Shown here: positions 42,458 to 53,344 of the stretch, piece after piece
How the letters are laid out: the number at the start of each line of letters is the position of its first letter
Position numbering within the stretch: the first letter of the stretch is position 1
DNA from: Pseudomonas asiatica
GTDB lineage: Bacteria > Pseudomonadota > Gammaproteobacteria > Pseudomonadales > Pseudomonadaceae
Direction of reading: 5' to 3'
Length of the DNA stretch: 64,000 nucleotides
Assembly (NCBI RefSeq): GCF_009932335.1
Contig: NZ_BLJF01000002.1
Coordinates: 558,001 to 622,000, forward strand
The notes under the pieces: model-generated
What the model was told of the DNA's origin: nothing
Database searches by the model: none
The model's input: the letters and a program-made list of their open reading frames with translations, nothing else
Translations under genes and position numbers: made by a program

Positions 42458-43711
42458 TCAGTTGCCGTAAACCGGCAGCTTCTTGCAGATGGCCTTGACC
42501 TTCTCACGCACGGCGTCGATAACCGCTTCGTTGTTCAGGTCAGCCAGGATGTCGCAGATCCAGCCAGCCAGCTCGCGGCACTCGGCTTCCTTGAAACCAC
42601 GGGTGGTAACGGCTGGGGTGCCGAAACGCAGGCCCGAGGTGACGAACGGGGAACGTGGGTCGTTCGGTACCGAGTTCTTGTTGACGGTGATGAAGGCTTT
42701 GCCCAGGGCGGCGTCAGCGTCCTTGCCGGAGATTTCCTGCTTGATCAGCGACAGCAGGAACAGGTGGTTCTGGGTGCCACCGGAAACCACGTCGAAACCA
42801 CGCTCGATGAACACGCTGGCCATGGCCTGGGCGTTCTTCACTACCTGCTGCTGGTAAGCCTTGAACTCAGGCTGCAGGGCTTCCTTGAAGCAGATGGCCT
42901 TGGCAGCGATGACGTGCTCCAGCGGGCCACCCTGGGCGCCAGGGAAGACGGCGGAGTTCAGCTTCTTCTCGATCTCTTCGTTCTTGCGAGCGAGGATCAG
43001 GCCGCCGCGCGGGCCGCGCAGGGTCTTGTGGGTGGTGGTGGTGACCACGTCGGCGAACGGAACAGGGTTCGGGTACACGCCAGCGGCAACCAGGCCGGCA
43101 ACGTGAGCCATGTCGACGAACAGGTAGGCACCGACCTTGTCGGCGATGGCGCGGAAGCGGGCGAAGTCCAGAACCTGCGAGTAGGCCGAGAAGCCGGCAA
43201 CGATCATCTTCGGCTTGTGCTCGACAGCCAGGCGCTCGACTTCGTCGTAGTCGATCAGGCCGTTGCTGTCGATGCCGTACTGGATGGCGTTGTACAGCTT
43301 GCCCGAGGAGCTTACCGAAGCACCGTGGGTCAGGTGGCCACCGTGGGCCAGGCTCATGCCCAGGATGGTGTCACCGGCCGACAGCAGGGCCAGGTAGACG
43401 GCGGCGTTGGCCTGGGAGCCGGCGTGCGGCTGGACGTTGGCGTAGTCGGCGCCGAACAGTTCCTTGGCACGGTCGATGGCCAGCTGCTCGACGACGTCGA
43501 CGTACTCGCAACCACCGTAGTAGCGCTTGCCTGGGTAGCCTTCGGCGTACTTGTTGGTCAGGACCGAGCCCTGGGCCTCCATGACTGCCGGGCTGGTGTA
43601 GTTTTCCGAAGCGATCAGCTCGATATGCTCTTCCTGGCGCAGAGCTTCTTGCTGCATGGCTTCGAAGAGCTCGGCGTCGTACTTGGCAATGGTCAAATCA
43701 CGGCTGAACAT
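42458..43711 (-). CDS. glyA: Serine hydroxymethyltransferase
   Basis: 417 residues from the ATG at 43711 (GAGG upstream), the exact family length. [19 protein letters not shown], the PLP lysine in [16 protein letters not shown] and [19 protein letters not shown] are all present. It interconverts serine and glycine with transfer of a one-carbon unit to tetrahydrofolate. P. putida relatives carry more than one glyA; this copy stands alone with its own terminator. Confidence 0.97.
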   Translation of the reverse strand: MFSRDLTIAKYDAELFEAMQQEALRQEEHIELIASENYTSPAVMEAQGSVLTNKYAEGYPGKRYYGGCEYVDVVEQLAIDRAKELFGADYANVQPHAGSQANAAVYLALLSAGDTILGMSLAHGGHLTHGASVSSSGKLYNAIQYGIDSNGLIDYDEVERLAVEHKPKMIVAGFSAYSQVLDFARFRAIADKVGAYLFVDMAHVAGLVAAGVYPNPVPFADVVTTTTHKTLRGPRGGLILARKNEEIEKKLNSAVFPGAQGGPLEHVIAAKAICFKEALQPEFKAYQQQVVKNAQAMASVFIERGFDVVSGGTQNHLFLLSLIKQEISGKDADAALGKAFITVNKNSVPNDPRSPFVTSGLRFGTPAVTTRGFKEAECRELAGWICDILADLNNEAVIDAVREKVKAICKKLPVYGN

Positions 43712-43908
43712 GGCGGTCCTCAAGGATCGGGGTGAATTGGGGGGGCATTCTAACCGATTGATCCGCGGCTGGCATATGAAGTGGCATCAAGTCGCGGACC
43801 AATGGGCTTCACGTTGCATCCCGCGCCGTGTCTGGGCTGGGCGGGAACTGGAGTTGACTCGCAGGTCCGTTTTTAAGGGTGCGCTTCTCAGGCCGGGCGC
43901 GGTCCCTG

Positions 43909-44025
43909 TAGGAGCGGCCTTGTGTCGCGAAAGGGGCGCGCAGCGGCCCCGCGATTGCAGCGTTGCCGCCGAAATTGTCGGGACCGCGTTGCGGTCCTTT
44001 CGCGACACAAGGCCGCTCCTACAGA
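43909..44025. repeat. Inverted REP pair (TGTGTCGCGA type)
   Basis: CTGTAGGAGCGGCCTTGTGT (43909) and its inverse ACACAAGGCCGCTCCTACAG (44006), with inner palindromes. The gap 43712-44052 otherwise holds the glyA promoter region and no gene. Confidence 0.9.
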
Positions 44026-44052
44026 GTCCGCGCACGCCAGGAGGCGTCGGGG

Positions 44053-47000
44053 TCAATGGAACATGAAGAGCTTCTCGTTGGCGAACTGCGCCTCGAACTG
44101 ATGCGCCGGCATCGGCCGCCCGAACAGGTAGCCCTGCACCTCGTCGCAACCATGCTCGCGCAGGAACTCCAGCTGCTCGTGGGTCTCCACCCCTTCGGCG
44201 ATCACCGCCAGGTTGAGGCTGTGGGCCATGGCGATGATCGCCCGGGCAATCTGCGCATCCTGTTCGCCTTCGGGCAGGCCGTCGACGAAGGTGCGGTCGA
44301 TCTTCAGCACGTCGATCGGGAACTGCTTGAGGTAGTTCAGCGACGAATAACCGGTGCCGAAGTCGTCCACCGCGATGCTCAGGCCGAGGTTTTTCAGGCT
44401 GGCGAGAATCTGCATGGCTTCGTTCACTTCGCGCATCAGGATGCTTTCGGTCAGCTCCAGCTCCAGGCACGCCGGTGGCAGGCCGGTTTCTTCCAGAATG
44501 GTGGCGATGCGCGTACCCAGCTGGCCGTCGGAGAACTGCCGCGCCGAGATGTTCACCGACACCTTGGGCACGCGCACCTTGGCCTTGTGCCAGGCCTTGA
44601 GCTGGCGGCTGGCCTCGCGCAGCACCCAGTCGCCCACGTCCACCACCAGGCCCAGTTCTTCGATCACCGGGATGAAATCGCCCGGCGGCACCAGGCCGCG
44701 GGTCGGGTGGCGCCAGCGTAGCAGGGCTTCGGCGCCGGTCAGGCGCTTGCCGTCGCCACTGAACTGCGGCTGGTAGTAGAGGATGAACTCGTTCTGCTCC
44801 ATGGCATGGCGCAGGTCGCTCTCCAGCTCCAGGCGTTCCAGGGCGCTGGCGTTCATCTCCGCCTGGTAGAACTGGAAGTTGTTCTTGCCGCGCTCCTTGG
44901 CGTGGTACATGGCGGTGTCGGCGTTTTTCATCAGCTGGCTCAGCTCGCTGCCGTCCTGCGGGCTGAGGGCGATGCCGATACTGGCGGTAACGAAGAACTC
45001 GCGGTTTTCCAGCACGAACGGCCGCACCAGGCTGCCGAGGATGTTCTCGGCCACGTGGATGGCGCGGTTGAGTGCCATCTCGCGGGTCGCGCGCGGTTGC
45101 AGCAGCAGGGTGAACTCGTCGCCGCCCATGCGCGCCACGGTGTCGTCGTTGTCCACACAGGCCAGCAGGCGCTGGGCCATGTCCTTGAGCATGCGGTCGC
45201 CGGCAGCGTGGCCGAGGGAGTCGTTGATCGGTTTGAAGCGGTCCAGGTCGAGGAACATCAGCACCACCCAGGCCTTTTGCCGCTCGGCCTGCTGCAGGGC
45301 GTTGTACAGACGGTCCTGGAACAACGTGCGGTTGGGCAGGTGGGTGAGGGCGTCGTAGTAGGCCAGGCGGTGGATGCGCTGTTCGCTGGCCTTGCGCTCG
45401 CTGATGTCGGTGAAGAAACACACGTAGCTGGCCAGGTCGCCTTCGTCGTCCAGCACTGCGGTAATGCCGACCCAGGCCGGGTAGTGGTCGCCGTCGCGGC
45501 GCTTGAGCCACATTTCGCCCTCCCAGCTGCCGCGCTGGTAAAGCTGCTTCACCACGTAGCGCAGGTGGCCTTCCTGCTGCTCGTCGACGGTAAGCATGCC
45601 CGGCAACTGGTCGAGCACCTCGCTGACGGCGTAGCCACTGACGCGGCTGAACGCTTCGTTGGCCTGGACGATATAGCCCGCCGGGTCGGTGATGAGGATG
45701 GCCGAGGTGGAGTGCTCGAATACCGTCGCTGCCATGCGCAGGTCTTTCTCGGCACGGCGTTGCTGGCTGATGTCGCGGCCAACCCCGAGCACGCCTTCGA
45801 AGCGCTCTTCATCGTCCCACACCAGCACCAGGCGCAGTTCGATGGGGATCTTGCGGCCATCGGCGCGCAGGCAGTCGAAAAGGAACAGCTGGGTGGGCAG
45901 TTGGTTGCGTAGCTGGGCCAGCTGGGCCGGGTCGCCCATGGCCTTGCTGACGCGCTCCATCAGGCTGTAGATGCCGGTGAGCTGGGACGGGTTGGCGATG
46001 ATCGACTGCCAGCCGTTGGCGAAGATCCAGTCGGCCTGGTAGCCCAGCACGCTTTGCACCGAGGGGCTTACGTAGTTGAGCTGGAGCAGGTTGTCGGTGG
46101 AGAAGATCACGTCGCTGATGCTTTCGGCGAGCATGCGGTAGCGCTGCTCGCTGTCGCGCAGCGACTGGCTGGCCTCGATCTGCACCGTCACGTCCTTACC
46201 CACGCCGATGATGCGTGTCACCAGGCCGTCGGCGTCACGGGTCAGCACTTGTTCGCGGATGTCGTAGCAGCGCCAGCCGCCATCGCGGTGGCGGAAACGC
46301 AGCTGGCAGTGCAGCGGCTGGTCATGGCCGCTGTCCCGCTGTTGCTGGCGCAGCGCCTGGTAGTGCGTGGCATCCTCGGGGTGCAGCAGCAGTTCCCAGA
46401 AGCGCTCGCCCATCTGCGCCAGCTCGGTACGGTCGTAGCCCAAGGTCTGGCCGAGGTGGCGGTTGCTGAAGATCATGCGCTGGCTGAGCACGTCCTGCAC
46501 ATACAACTGGTCGGGCACGGTGCGCACCACGTCCGACCAGAAGCTTTCGCGCTCCAGCAGCGACAGCTCCACCTGCTTGCGGCTGGTGATGTCGCTGATG
46601 CTGAGGATGACCGCCTGGTAGTCGCGGCGCTGCTGCGGCAGGCGGGCCATCAGCCACAGGTGCAGCTCGCCACCCAGCGGCGCCGGCAGGCGCACCTCCA
46701 GCTCCAGCAGCGGGCGCTGCTCGATCAGCGCGTCGATCAGTTGCATGCCGATGCTGTCGCGGCCATCGCCAGTGCCATCGATCAGGCGCTGCCAGGCACC
46801 TTCGTGGCTGTCGATGTTCAACAGTTGGCGGGCCACCTGGTTGATCTCGGTGATCTTCAGCTCCAGCAGCAGCGAGCGGCGCAGGTTGGGGTCCAGGGCC
46901 AGGCTGTGTTTGAGCGCGGCACGGTTGCGCAGGTGGTAACGGTCGAGTTGGCCGGGCAGGCTGGACAGGTCGAGCACACACAAGGCCACGCCGGTGCCTT

Positions 47001-47931
47001 CGAAAATTTCCTGATAGCGCCGGCGGTCGTCCTGCAGCGCCCGTTGGCGGCGGCGCATGTTGACCAGGGCCAGCATCGGCAGCAGGGCGCAGAACAGCAC
47101 CAGCAGGCATTTGCCGAGCAGCGCCGGCAGCAGCTTCTGTTGGGCCAGCTTGGCGTCGAACAGGCCGCGCAACTGCCAGGTACTGTTGTCGATGAAAGCC
47201 AGCATCACGCTTTGCAGCGGTTCGTTGCTGGTAACGGCCGGCGCATGGCTTTGCAGTACCTCGCCGTTGCGGCTGTTTTCCAACAGCCACAGCGGGTGGC
47301 CGGCACCATCCAGGTGGAGGGTGAGGGTGCGGTAGTAGTCCGGCGACAGGCGCAGCAGCCAGTAGCCGCGGCCTTGTTCGGTGGCCTGGCGTAGCAATAG
47401 GTAGACGGTGCGGTTGTCGCCCGAATTGGTGAAGAAGTACGGGCTGCCCTGGTTCAGCCTAAGCAGCTCGTCAAGCAAATGGCGGTCGGGGCTGCCGGCC
47501 AGGCTGTCGGCCTGCACCTGCCCGGTAGCGTCCAGCCAGGCCATGCTCTGCAGGGCCGGCAGGCGCTCGCGAAGGGTGCCCATGAGGCTGGGCAGGGCCG
47601 AGGGCGTCGGCGCCTTGACGTAGGGCTGCACCACATTCACGGCCTGTTGCGCCTTGAGGGCCATGTTCAGGCTCAGGTGGTCGGCCAGTTCGGCGGTGGC
47701 GTCCAGGCTCTGTTTGCGCAGGTCGGCCTGGGTATGGTTGAACTGGGCGAACAGCTGCCACAGCAGCAGGCCCAGCAGGATCAGGGCCAGCAGCGCCAGC
47801 GCACCCTTGATCGACCCGCGCAGCGAGGCCACGGGCGCCTGTGGCGCGGAACGCAATGTCGACGGATGAGTAAGATTGGTCAAGCGTTGATCCTGCGATT
47901 GGGCTGGCGATGGCAGGGATGGATCATGCAC
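44053..47931 (-). CDS. morA: Membrane-bound PAS-GGDEF-EAL cyclic-di-GMP regulator, MorA-like
   Basis: 1292 residues. N-terminal membrane helix (about 42-61), periplasmic sensor region to about 265, second helix (about 268-290), then three or four PAS domains each with PAC-like ends (about 300-850), GGDEF with intact MGGDEF (936-940), and EAL with EALLR at 1068. Both catalytic signatures are complete, so it could make and break cyclic-di-GMP. Size, architecture and position next to glyA fit MorA, first described in P. putida as a regulator of flagellar timing and biofilm; the symbol rests on that resemblance. It stands alone between a REP pair and a divergent small gene. Confidence 0.8.
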   Translation of the reverse strand: MHDPSLPSPAQSQDQRLTNLTHPSTLRSAPQAPVASLRGSIKGALALLALILLGLLLWQLFAQFNHTQADLRKQSLDATAELADHLSLNMALKAQQAVNVVQPYVKAPTPSALPSLMGTLRERLPALQSMAWLDATGQVQADSLAGSPDRHLLDELLRLNQGSPYFFTNSGDNRTVYLLLRQATEQGRGYWLLRLSPDYYRTLTLHLDGAGHPLWLLENSRNGEVLQSHAPAVTSNEPLQSVMLAFIDNSTWQLRGLFDAKLAQQKLLPALLGKCLLVLFCALLPMLALVNMRRRQRALQDDRRRYQEIFEGTGVALCVLDLSSLPGQLDRYHLRNRAALKHSLALDPNLRRSLLLELKITEINQVARQLLNIDSHEGAWQRLIDGTGDGRDSIGMQLIDALIEQRPLLELEVRLPAPLGGELHLWLMARLPQQRRDYQAVILSISDITSRKQVELSLLERESFWSDVVRTVPDQLYVQDVLSQRMIFSNRHLGQTLGYDRTELAQMGERFWELLLHPEDATHYQALRQQQRDSGHDQPLHCQLRFRHRDGGWRCYDIREQVLTRDADGLVTRIIGVGKDVTVQIEASQSLRDSEQRYRMLAESISDVIFSTDNLLQLNYVSPSVQSVLGYQADWIFANGWQSIIANPSQLTGIYSLMERVSKAMGDPAQLAQLRNQLPTQLFLFDCLRADGRKIPIELRLVLVWDDEERFEGVLGVGRDISQQRRAEKDLRMAATVFEHSTSAILITDPAGYIVQANEAFSRVSGYAVSEVLDQLPGMLTVDEQQEGHLRYVVKQLYQRGSWEGEMWLKRRDGDHYPAWVGITAVLDDEGDLASYVCFFTDISERKASEQRIHRLAYYDALTHLPNRTLFQDRLYNALQQAERQKAWVVLMFLDLDRFKPINDSLGHAAGDRMLKDMAQRLLACVDNDDTVARMGGDEFTLLLQPRATREMALNRAIHVAENILGSLVRPFVLENREFFVTASIGIALSPQDGSELSQLMKNADTAMYHAKERGKNNFQFYQAEMNASALERLELESDLRHAMEQNEFILYYQPQFSGDGKRLTGAEALLRWRHPTRGLVPPGDFIPVIEELGLVVDVGDWVLREASRQLKAWHKAKVRVPKVSVNISARQFSDGQLGTRIATILEETGLPPACLELELTESILMREVNEAMQILASLKNLGLSIAVDDFGTGYSSLNYLKQFPIDVLKIDRTFVDGLPEGEQDAQIARAIIAMAHSLNLAVIAEGVETHEQLEFLREHGCDEVQGYLFGRPMPAHQFEAQFANEKLFMFH

Positions 47932-48131
47932 GGTGTGTGCCGGTGTCTGGTTGCCAGACCGCGGTGGCGCACTATAAGGCCGGACACCCGAAACGGGCTA
48001 GCATGCCTAGGATTATGGCAAAGTGCCAGCCGATGTGACCGGTGGTGCCTGCCCGGTGGTTCGGCAAGCCCCTGCAACCTGTGCGAGAATAGCGCCCGCT
48101 TCAAATGACAACGCATCGGAGATGTTCGGTT

Positions 48132-48533
48132 TTGGTTACTCACTTTTCCTCCAATGGCCTCGATTCCGCCTGCGGGCGCAGCAGTCAGACCCTTGTCAGC
48201 ACTGCCGTGACCGAGGACGTATCCTGCAAGTCTTGCCAGCGTTCGCTGAGCAAACCCGAGGCGGCAGCTGTCGCCAAGAGCAAGAGCCCATCGCTGGCCG
48301 AACTGCGCAAGACCGCCAAGGCGGCAGTTGAGCCGGCAGTCGCCGTGGCCGAGGTCAAGCCGGCGGTCAAGGTTGTCAGCGTGCCTGCGGCCGCCAAACC
48401 GGCAAAAGCTGCCGAGCAGCAGCCGACTCGTAGCGGTGGCTTCAGCGTGAAGTCCGCCTGGGCCGCGCGCCTGGCCGAGCAGGGCGACCGTTGCCGCTTG
48501 CCGCGGGGCAAGGCCAAGCAGCGTCACGTCTGA
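48132..48533 (+). CDS. Conserved hypothetical protein with Ala/Lys/Pro-rich middle
   Basis: About 133 residues if started at the TTG at 48132 (GGAG 10 nt upstream); no in-frame ATG fits well. A short cysteine pair DVSCKSCQRSL near the N terminus could bind metal. A low-complexity Ala/Val/Lys/Pro stretch (about 45-105) follows, with a conserved-looking basic end (SAWAARLAEQGDRCRLPRGK). No known domain seen. Between divergent morA and ettA. Confidence 0.55.
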   Translation: MVTHFSSNGLDSACGRSSQTLVSTAVTEDVSCKSCQRSLSKPEAAAVAKSKSPSLAELRKTAKAAVEPAVAVAEVKPAVKVVSVPAAAKPAKAAEQQPTRSGGFSVKSAWAARLAEQGDRCRLPRGKAKQRHV

Positions 48534-48555
48534 GTCATCTGCAGCTGTACCGGCC

Positions 48556-48641
48556 CTTTCGCGGCTAAAGCCGCTCCCACAGGGATTATCACTGCCTTCG
48601 AGAACTGTGCAGTACCTGTGGGAGCGGCTTTAGCCGCGAAG
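48556..48641. repeat. Inverted REP pair (GGCTTTAGCCGCGAA type)
   Basis: TTCGCGGCTAAAGCCGCTCC and its inverse GGAGCGGCTTTAGCCGCGAA, about 45 bp apart, in the gap before ettA. Confidence 0.85.
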
Positions 48642-48824
48642 AGGCCAGCACAGGCAATAGATTCTCCCCGGTCCTACCCCCCACCATCCGCCCCTCCTAT
48701 GCAACGCCGCGCGTTGGCGTAGAATGGTCGACTTTGTTCAATGACACCCCGTAAATACATCCCCCTGGCCAGCGCGCCGGGGCGATCGTCGATGTCTTTA
48801 CCTATCTGATTAGAGGGCTTGGTT

Positions 48825-50492
48825 TTGGCTCAATACGTCTACACCATGCATCGGCTGAGCAAGGTCGTGCCGCCGAAGCGGGAAATTCTCAAGAACATTT
48901 CCCTGTCGTTCTTCCCGGGCGCCAAGATCGGCGTGCTCGGCCTGAACGGCGCGGGTAAATCGACCCTGCTGCGGATCATGGCGGGCGTCGACAAGGAATT
49001 CGACGGCGAAGCCCGTCCGATGCCCGACATCAACGTCGGCTACCTGCCACAGGAACCGCAACTGGACCCGAACAAGTCGGTGCGCGAAGTGGTCGAGGAA
49101 GCGGTCAGCGTGATCAAGGACGCCCAGGCGCGCCTGGACGAGGTCTATGCTGCCTACGCCGAACCGGATGCCGACTTCGACAAGCTGGCCGCCGAGCAGG
49201 CCAAGCTGGAAGCCATCCTGCAGGCCGCTGACGGCCACAACCTGGAGCGCCAGCTGGACGTTGCCGCCGACGCCCTGCGTCTGCCGGCCTGGGATGCACG
49301 CATCGAGCACCTGTCCGGTGGTGAGAAGCGCCGAGTGGCCCTGTGCCGCCTGCTGCTGTCGGCCCCCGACATGCTGCTGCTGGACGAACCGACCAACCAC
49401 CTGGACGCCGACTCGGTGGCCTGGCTGGAGCGCTTCCTGCACGACTTCCCAGGCACCGTGGTAGCCATTACCCACGACCGTTACTTCCTCGACAACGTCG
49501 CTGGCTGGATCCTGGAACTGGACCGCGGCGCCGGTATCCCGTACGAAGGCAACTACTCGGGCTGGCTGGAAGCCAAGTCCGAGCGCCTGGCGCAGGAATC
49601 CAAGCAGCAGAGCGCCCACGAGAAGGCCATGAAAGAGGAACTGGAGTGGGTGCGCAAAGGCGCCAAGGCCCGCCAGTCCAAGTCCAAGGCACGTCTGCAG
49701 CGCTTTGAAGAAATGCAGTCGCAGGAATTCCAGAAGCGCAGCGAAACCAACGAGATCTACATCCCGGCCGGCCCGCGCCTGGGCGACAAGGTCATCGAGT
49801 TCAAGAACGTCACCAAGGGCTACGGCGACCGCGTGCTGATCGACAACCTGTCGTTCTCCATGCCTAAAGGCGCCATCGTCGGTGTGATCGGTGGTAACGG
49901 TGCCGGTAAGTCGACCCTGTTCCGCATGCTGATGGGCAAGGAACAGCCGGACTCGGGCAGCATCGAGATCGGTGAAACCGTGCAGCTGGCCTGCGTCGAC
50001 CAGAGCCGCGAAGACCTGGACGGCGGCAAGACCGTATTCCAGCAGGTTTCCGACGGCTCTGACATGATCCGCATCGGCAACTACGAGATCCCGTCGCGTA
50101 CCTATGTGGGCCGCTTCAACTTCAAGGGTGGCGACCAGCAGAAGTTCGTCAAGGACCTGTCCGGTGGTGAGCGTGGCCGCCTGCACCTGGCTCTGACCCT
50201 GAAGGAGGGCGGTAACGTCCTGCTGCTCGACGAACCGTCCAACGACCTCGACGTCGAAACCCTGCGTTCGCTGGAAGAGGCCCTGCTGGACTTCCCGGGC
50301 GCGGCGATCGTGATCTCCCACGACCGTTGGTTCCTGGACCGTGTGGCTACCCACATCCTGGCGTACGAAGACGACTCGAACGTGGTGTTCTTCGAGGGTA
50401 ACTACACCGAGTACGAAGCCGACCGCAAGAAGCGCCTGGGCGATGCTGCTGCCCAGCCGCACCGTGTACGGCACAAGAAGCTGGCTCAGTAA
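48825..50492 (+). CDS. ettA: Energy-dependent translational throttle protein EttA (ABC-F)
   Basis: 555 residues from the TTG at 48825, which has GAGGG 7 nt upstream; this is exactly the E. coli EttA length. Two ABC domains with Walker A GLNGAGKST and GGNGAGKST, signatures LSGGEKRR and LSGGERGR, Walker B MLLLDEPTNHL and VLLLDEPSNDL, and the arm/linker region between (about 240-305, rich in K/E/Q). EttA binds the ribosomal E site and gates early elongation according to ATP/ADP level. Confidence 0.95.
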   Translation: MAQYVYTMHRLSKVVPPKREILKNISLSFFPGAKIGVLGLNGAGKSTLLRIMAGVDKEFDGEARPMPDINVGYLPQEPQLDPNKSVREVVEEAVSVIKDAQARLDEVYAAYAEPDADFDKLAAEQAKLEAILQAADGHNLERQLDVAADALRLPAWDARIEHLSGGEKRRVALCRLLLSAPDMLLLDEPTNHLDADSVAWLERFLHDFPGTVVAITHDRYFLDNVAGWILELDRGAGIPYEGNYSGWLEAKSERLAQESKQQSAHEKAMKEELEWVRKGAKARQSKSKARLQRFEEMQSQEFQKRSETNEIYIPAGPRLGDKVIEFKNVTKGYGDRVLIDNLSFSMPKGAIVGVIGGNGAGKSTLFRMLMGKEQPDSGSIEIGETVQLACVDQSREDLDGGKTVFQQVSDGSDMIRIGNYEIPSRTYVGRFNFKGGDQQKFVKDLSGGERGRLHLALTLKEGGNVLLLDEPSNDLDVETLRSLEEALLDFPGAAIVISHDRWFLDRVATHILAYEDDSNVVFFEGNYTEYEADRKKRLGDAAAQPHRVRHKKLAQ

Positions 50493-50513
50493 GCCGGTGT
50501 TCTGATGCACAAG

Positions 50514-50541
50514 AATGGGGCCCTTTGAGGCCCCATTTTTG
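50514..50541 (+). terminator. Terminator of ettA
   Basis: Stem AATGGGGCC/GGCCCCATT with a CTTTGA-type loop, followed by five T. Confidence 0.9.
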
Positions 50542-50568
50542 TGCCCGACTGGGAAGTGGTGCTGGCTT

Positions 50569-50652
50569 CATTCGCGGGCATGCCCGTTCACACAGGAGCC
50601 CCTGAAACCCAAGGCCTGTGATGAACCTGTGGGAGCGGGCGAGCCCGCGAAT
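50569..50652. repeat. Imperfect REP pair
   Basis: TTCGCGGGCATGCCCGTTCA and, inverted, GTGGGAGCGGGCGAGCCCGC. It lies in the 312-bp gap between ettA and gdhA. The rest of that gap is an AT-rich stretch (50670-50790) that probably contains the gdhA promoter. Confidence 0.75.
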
Positions 50653-50706
50653 GAAGCCGCCGCCGCCCCGGATTTTGTATACACTTATATAAAACGCACC
50701 AAATAA

Positions 50707-52146
<1,440 letters not shown>

Positions 52147-52178
52147 TCTGAGGCCGTTGGGGCCGCTTTGCGGCCCTT

Positions 52179-52263
52179 TCGCGACACAAGGCCGCTCCTA
52201 CAGGTATCGCGCATGTTCAGAAATGACGCGGTCCTTGTAGGAGCGGCCTTGTGTCGCGATGGG
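52179..52263. repeat. Inverted REP pair (TGTGTCGCGA type)
   Basis: TTTCGCGACACAAGGCCGCT (52179) and, inverted, GGAGCGGCCTTGTGTCGCGA (52240), between the convergent gdhA and GreA/B-like gene. Confidence 0.88.
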
Positions 52264-52285
52264 CTGCAAAGCAGCCCCCAGGTCC

Positions 52286-52783
52286 TCAATCTTCACCAAA
52301 AACCTCAACCACTTCGATCACCTGCTCCCCCACCGGCCGCCGCCAGACCACCTCATCCCCTGGCCCCGCCCCGAGCAAAGCCCGCCCCAACGGCGAACCC
52401 CAGTTTATCAACCCCCGCCCGGCATCCGCCTCATCCTCGCCCACCAGCCTTACTACTTGCTCCTGGTCCTGCGCATCGACAAACCGCACCCGGCTGCCAA
52501 TCTGCACCTTGCTGCGCGATGTCGCCGCCGGCACAACCTGGGCGCTTTGCAATCGCGCGCTGAAGTAGCGCAGGTCCCGTTCGGTATCCGCCAGCCGCTG
52601 CTTGTCGCCACGTTCACCTTGTGCCTGCAGTTCGCTGCGCAGGGCATTCAGCTCGGTCACGCGCTCCTGCAGCTGGCGCAGGCCACTGGCAGTGACGTAG
52701 TTGGGTTGTTCGCTGACCCGTCGCTCGACCGGCTGATCAGCCTGGGCGGCGGCTTGGTCTTCGTTGACGAATGCTCGGCTCAT
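52286..52783 (-). CDS. GreA/GreB-family transcription factor
   Basis: 165 residues from the ATG at 52783. N-terminal coiled-coil region (about 30-85, LRQLQERVTELNALRSELQA) and a C-terminal FKBP-like GreA/B domain (about 90-163: VQIGSRVRFVDAQDQEQVVR, WGSPLGRALLGAGPGDEVVW). Gre factors stimulate transcript cleavage in backtracked RNA polymerase. It is shorter than a typical GreB coiled coil, and the acidic tip residues are not clear, so it may be a Gre-like factor with altered activity. Confidence 0.82.
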   Translation of the reverse strand: MSRAFVNEDQAAAQADQPVERRVSEQPNYVTASGLRQLQERVTELNALRSELQAQGERGDKQRLADTERDLRYFSARLQSAQVVPAATSRSKVQIGSRVRFVDAQDQEQVVRLVGEDEADAGRGLINWGSPLGRALLGAGPGDEVVWRRPVGEQVIEVVEVFGED

Positions 52784-52850
52784 GCGTGGCCTCCTTTTGC
52801 AGGAGACCATCATCGCAGGCCGCCGGTTTCAAGGGATGTCCGTTTGCGAC

Positions 52851-53207
52851 TCAGTTGTGGCGATAGGCGCGTGCGGCGTCGCGGTCCTTTTCCTGCTCCC
52901 AGTCGCGCTCGCGCTGGTCCCAGAAGCGCTCGTGGTACTGGCGCTGTTCTTCGCTGTTCTGCATGGCGTGGCACTGGCGAAAGCCGTCGTCCCAGCCGCT
53001 TTCGTACTGGCGCTCGTGCAGGTAGCGCGGCACGTCCTTGCGAAAAGCGCCGACCATCAGCCCTGCCGCCTGTCGGCCGCTGCTGCAGCCGTCCTGGAAG
53101 CCATCGGCATAGGCGGGGGGATAACCCTGGTGGACCATCTGCTCGTGGGTGGTTTCGCAACCAGACAGCAACAACGCCATGCACACGCCGAACCAGTACC
53201 GCGACAT
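52851..53207 (-). CDS. Putative lipoprotein, conserved hypothetical
   Basis: 118 residues from the ATG at 53207: MSRYWFGVCMALLLSGC, a lipoprotein signal with lipobox LLSGC. The mature part is polar and aromatic-rich (YADGFQDGCSSGRQAAG, YESGWDDGFRQCHAM), repeating a G-x-x-D-G pattern twice. No known function. Same strand as the Gre-like gene. Confidence 0.75.
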   Translation of the reverse strand: MSRYWFGVCMALLLSGCETTHEQMVHQGYPPAYADGFQDGCSSGRQAAGLMVGAFRKDVPRYLHERQYESGWDDGFRQCHAMQNSEEQRQYHERFWDQRERDWEQEKDRDAARAYRHN

Positions 53208-53344
53208 AACCACAAAACCCTCCGGTTGATACTGGAAAGTCTAGGTGGCGATTTGTCGGGGAGCCGTTAAAACAGTGTCAAAGAGTCGGTTGGTTCACAC
53301 AGGTTCTGCCCTGGCGCGCTCCTACAAAGACTGCGTAGGGCCGA

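Noticed and set aside
42250..42507. Upstream-extended start (398 aa) for the ACR3-like transporter
   Set aside because: The extra residues are encoded by REP sequence and the glyA terminator region and are Arg/Pro-rich; the ATG at 42300 or the TTG at 42264 is more credible.
46054..47394. Plus-strand open frame opposite the GGDEF/EAL gene
   Set aside because: Antisense shadow with Gln/His/Ala-rich composition; the minus-strand protein has intact PAS, GGDEF and EAL motifs.
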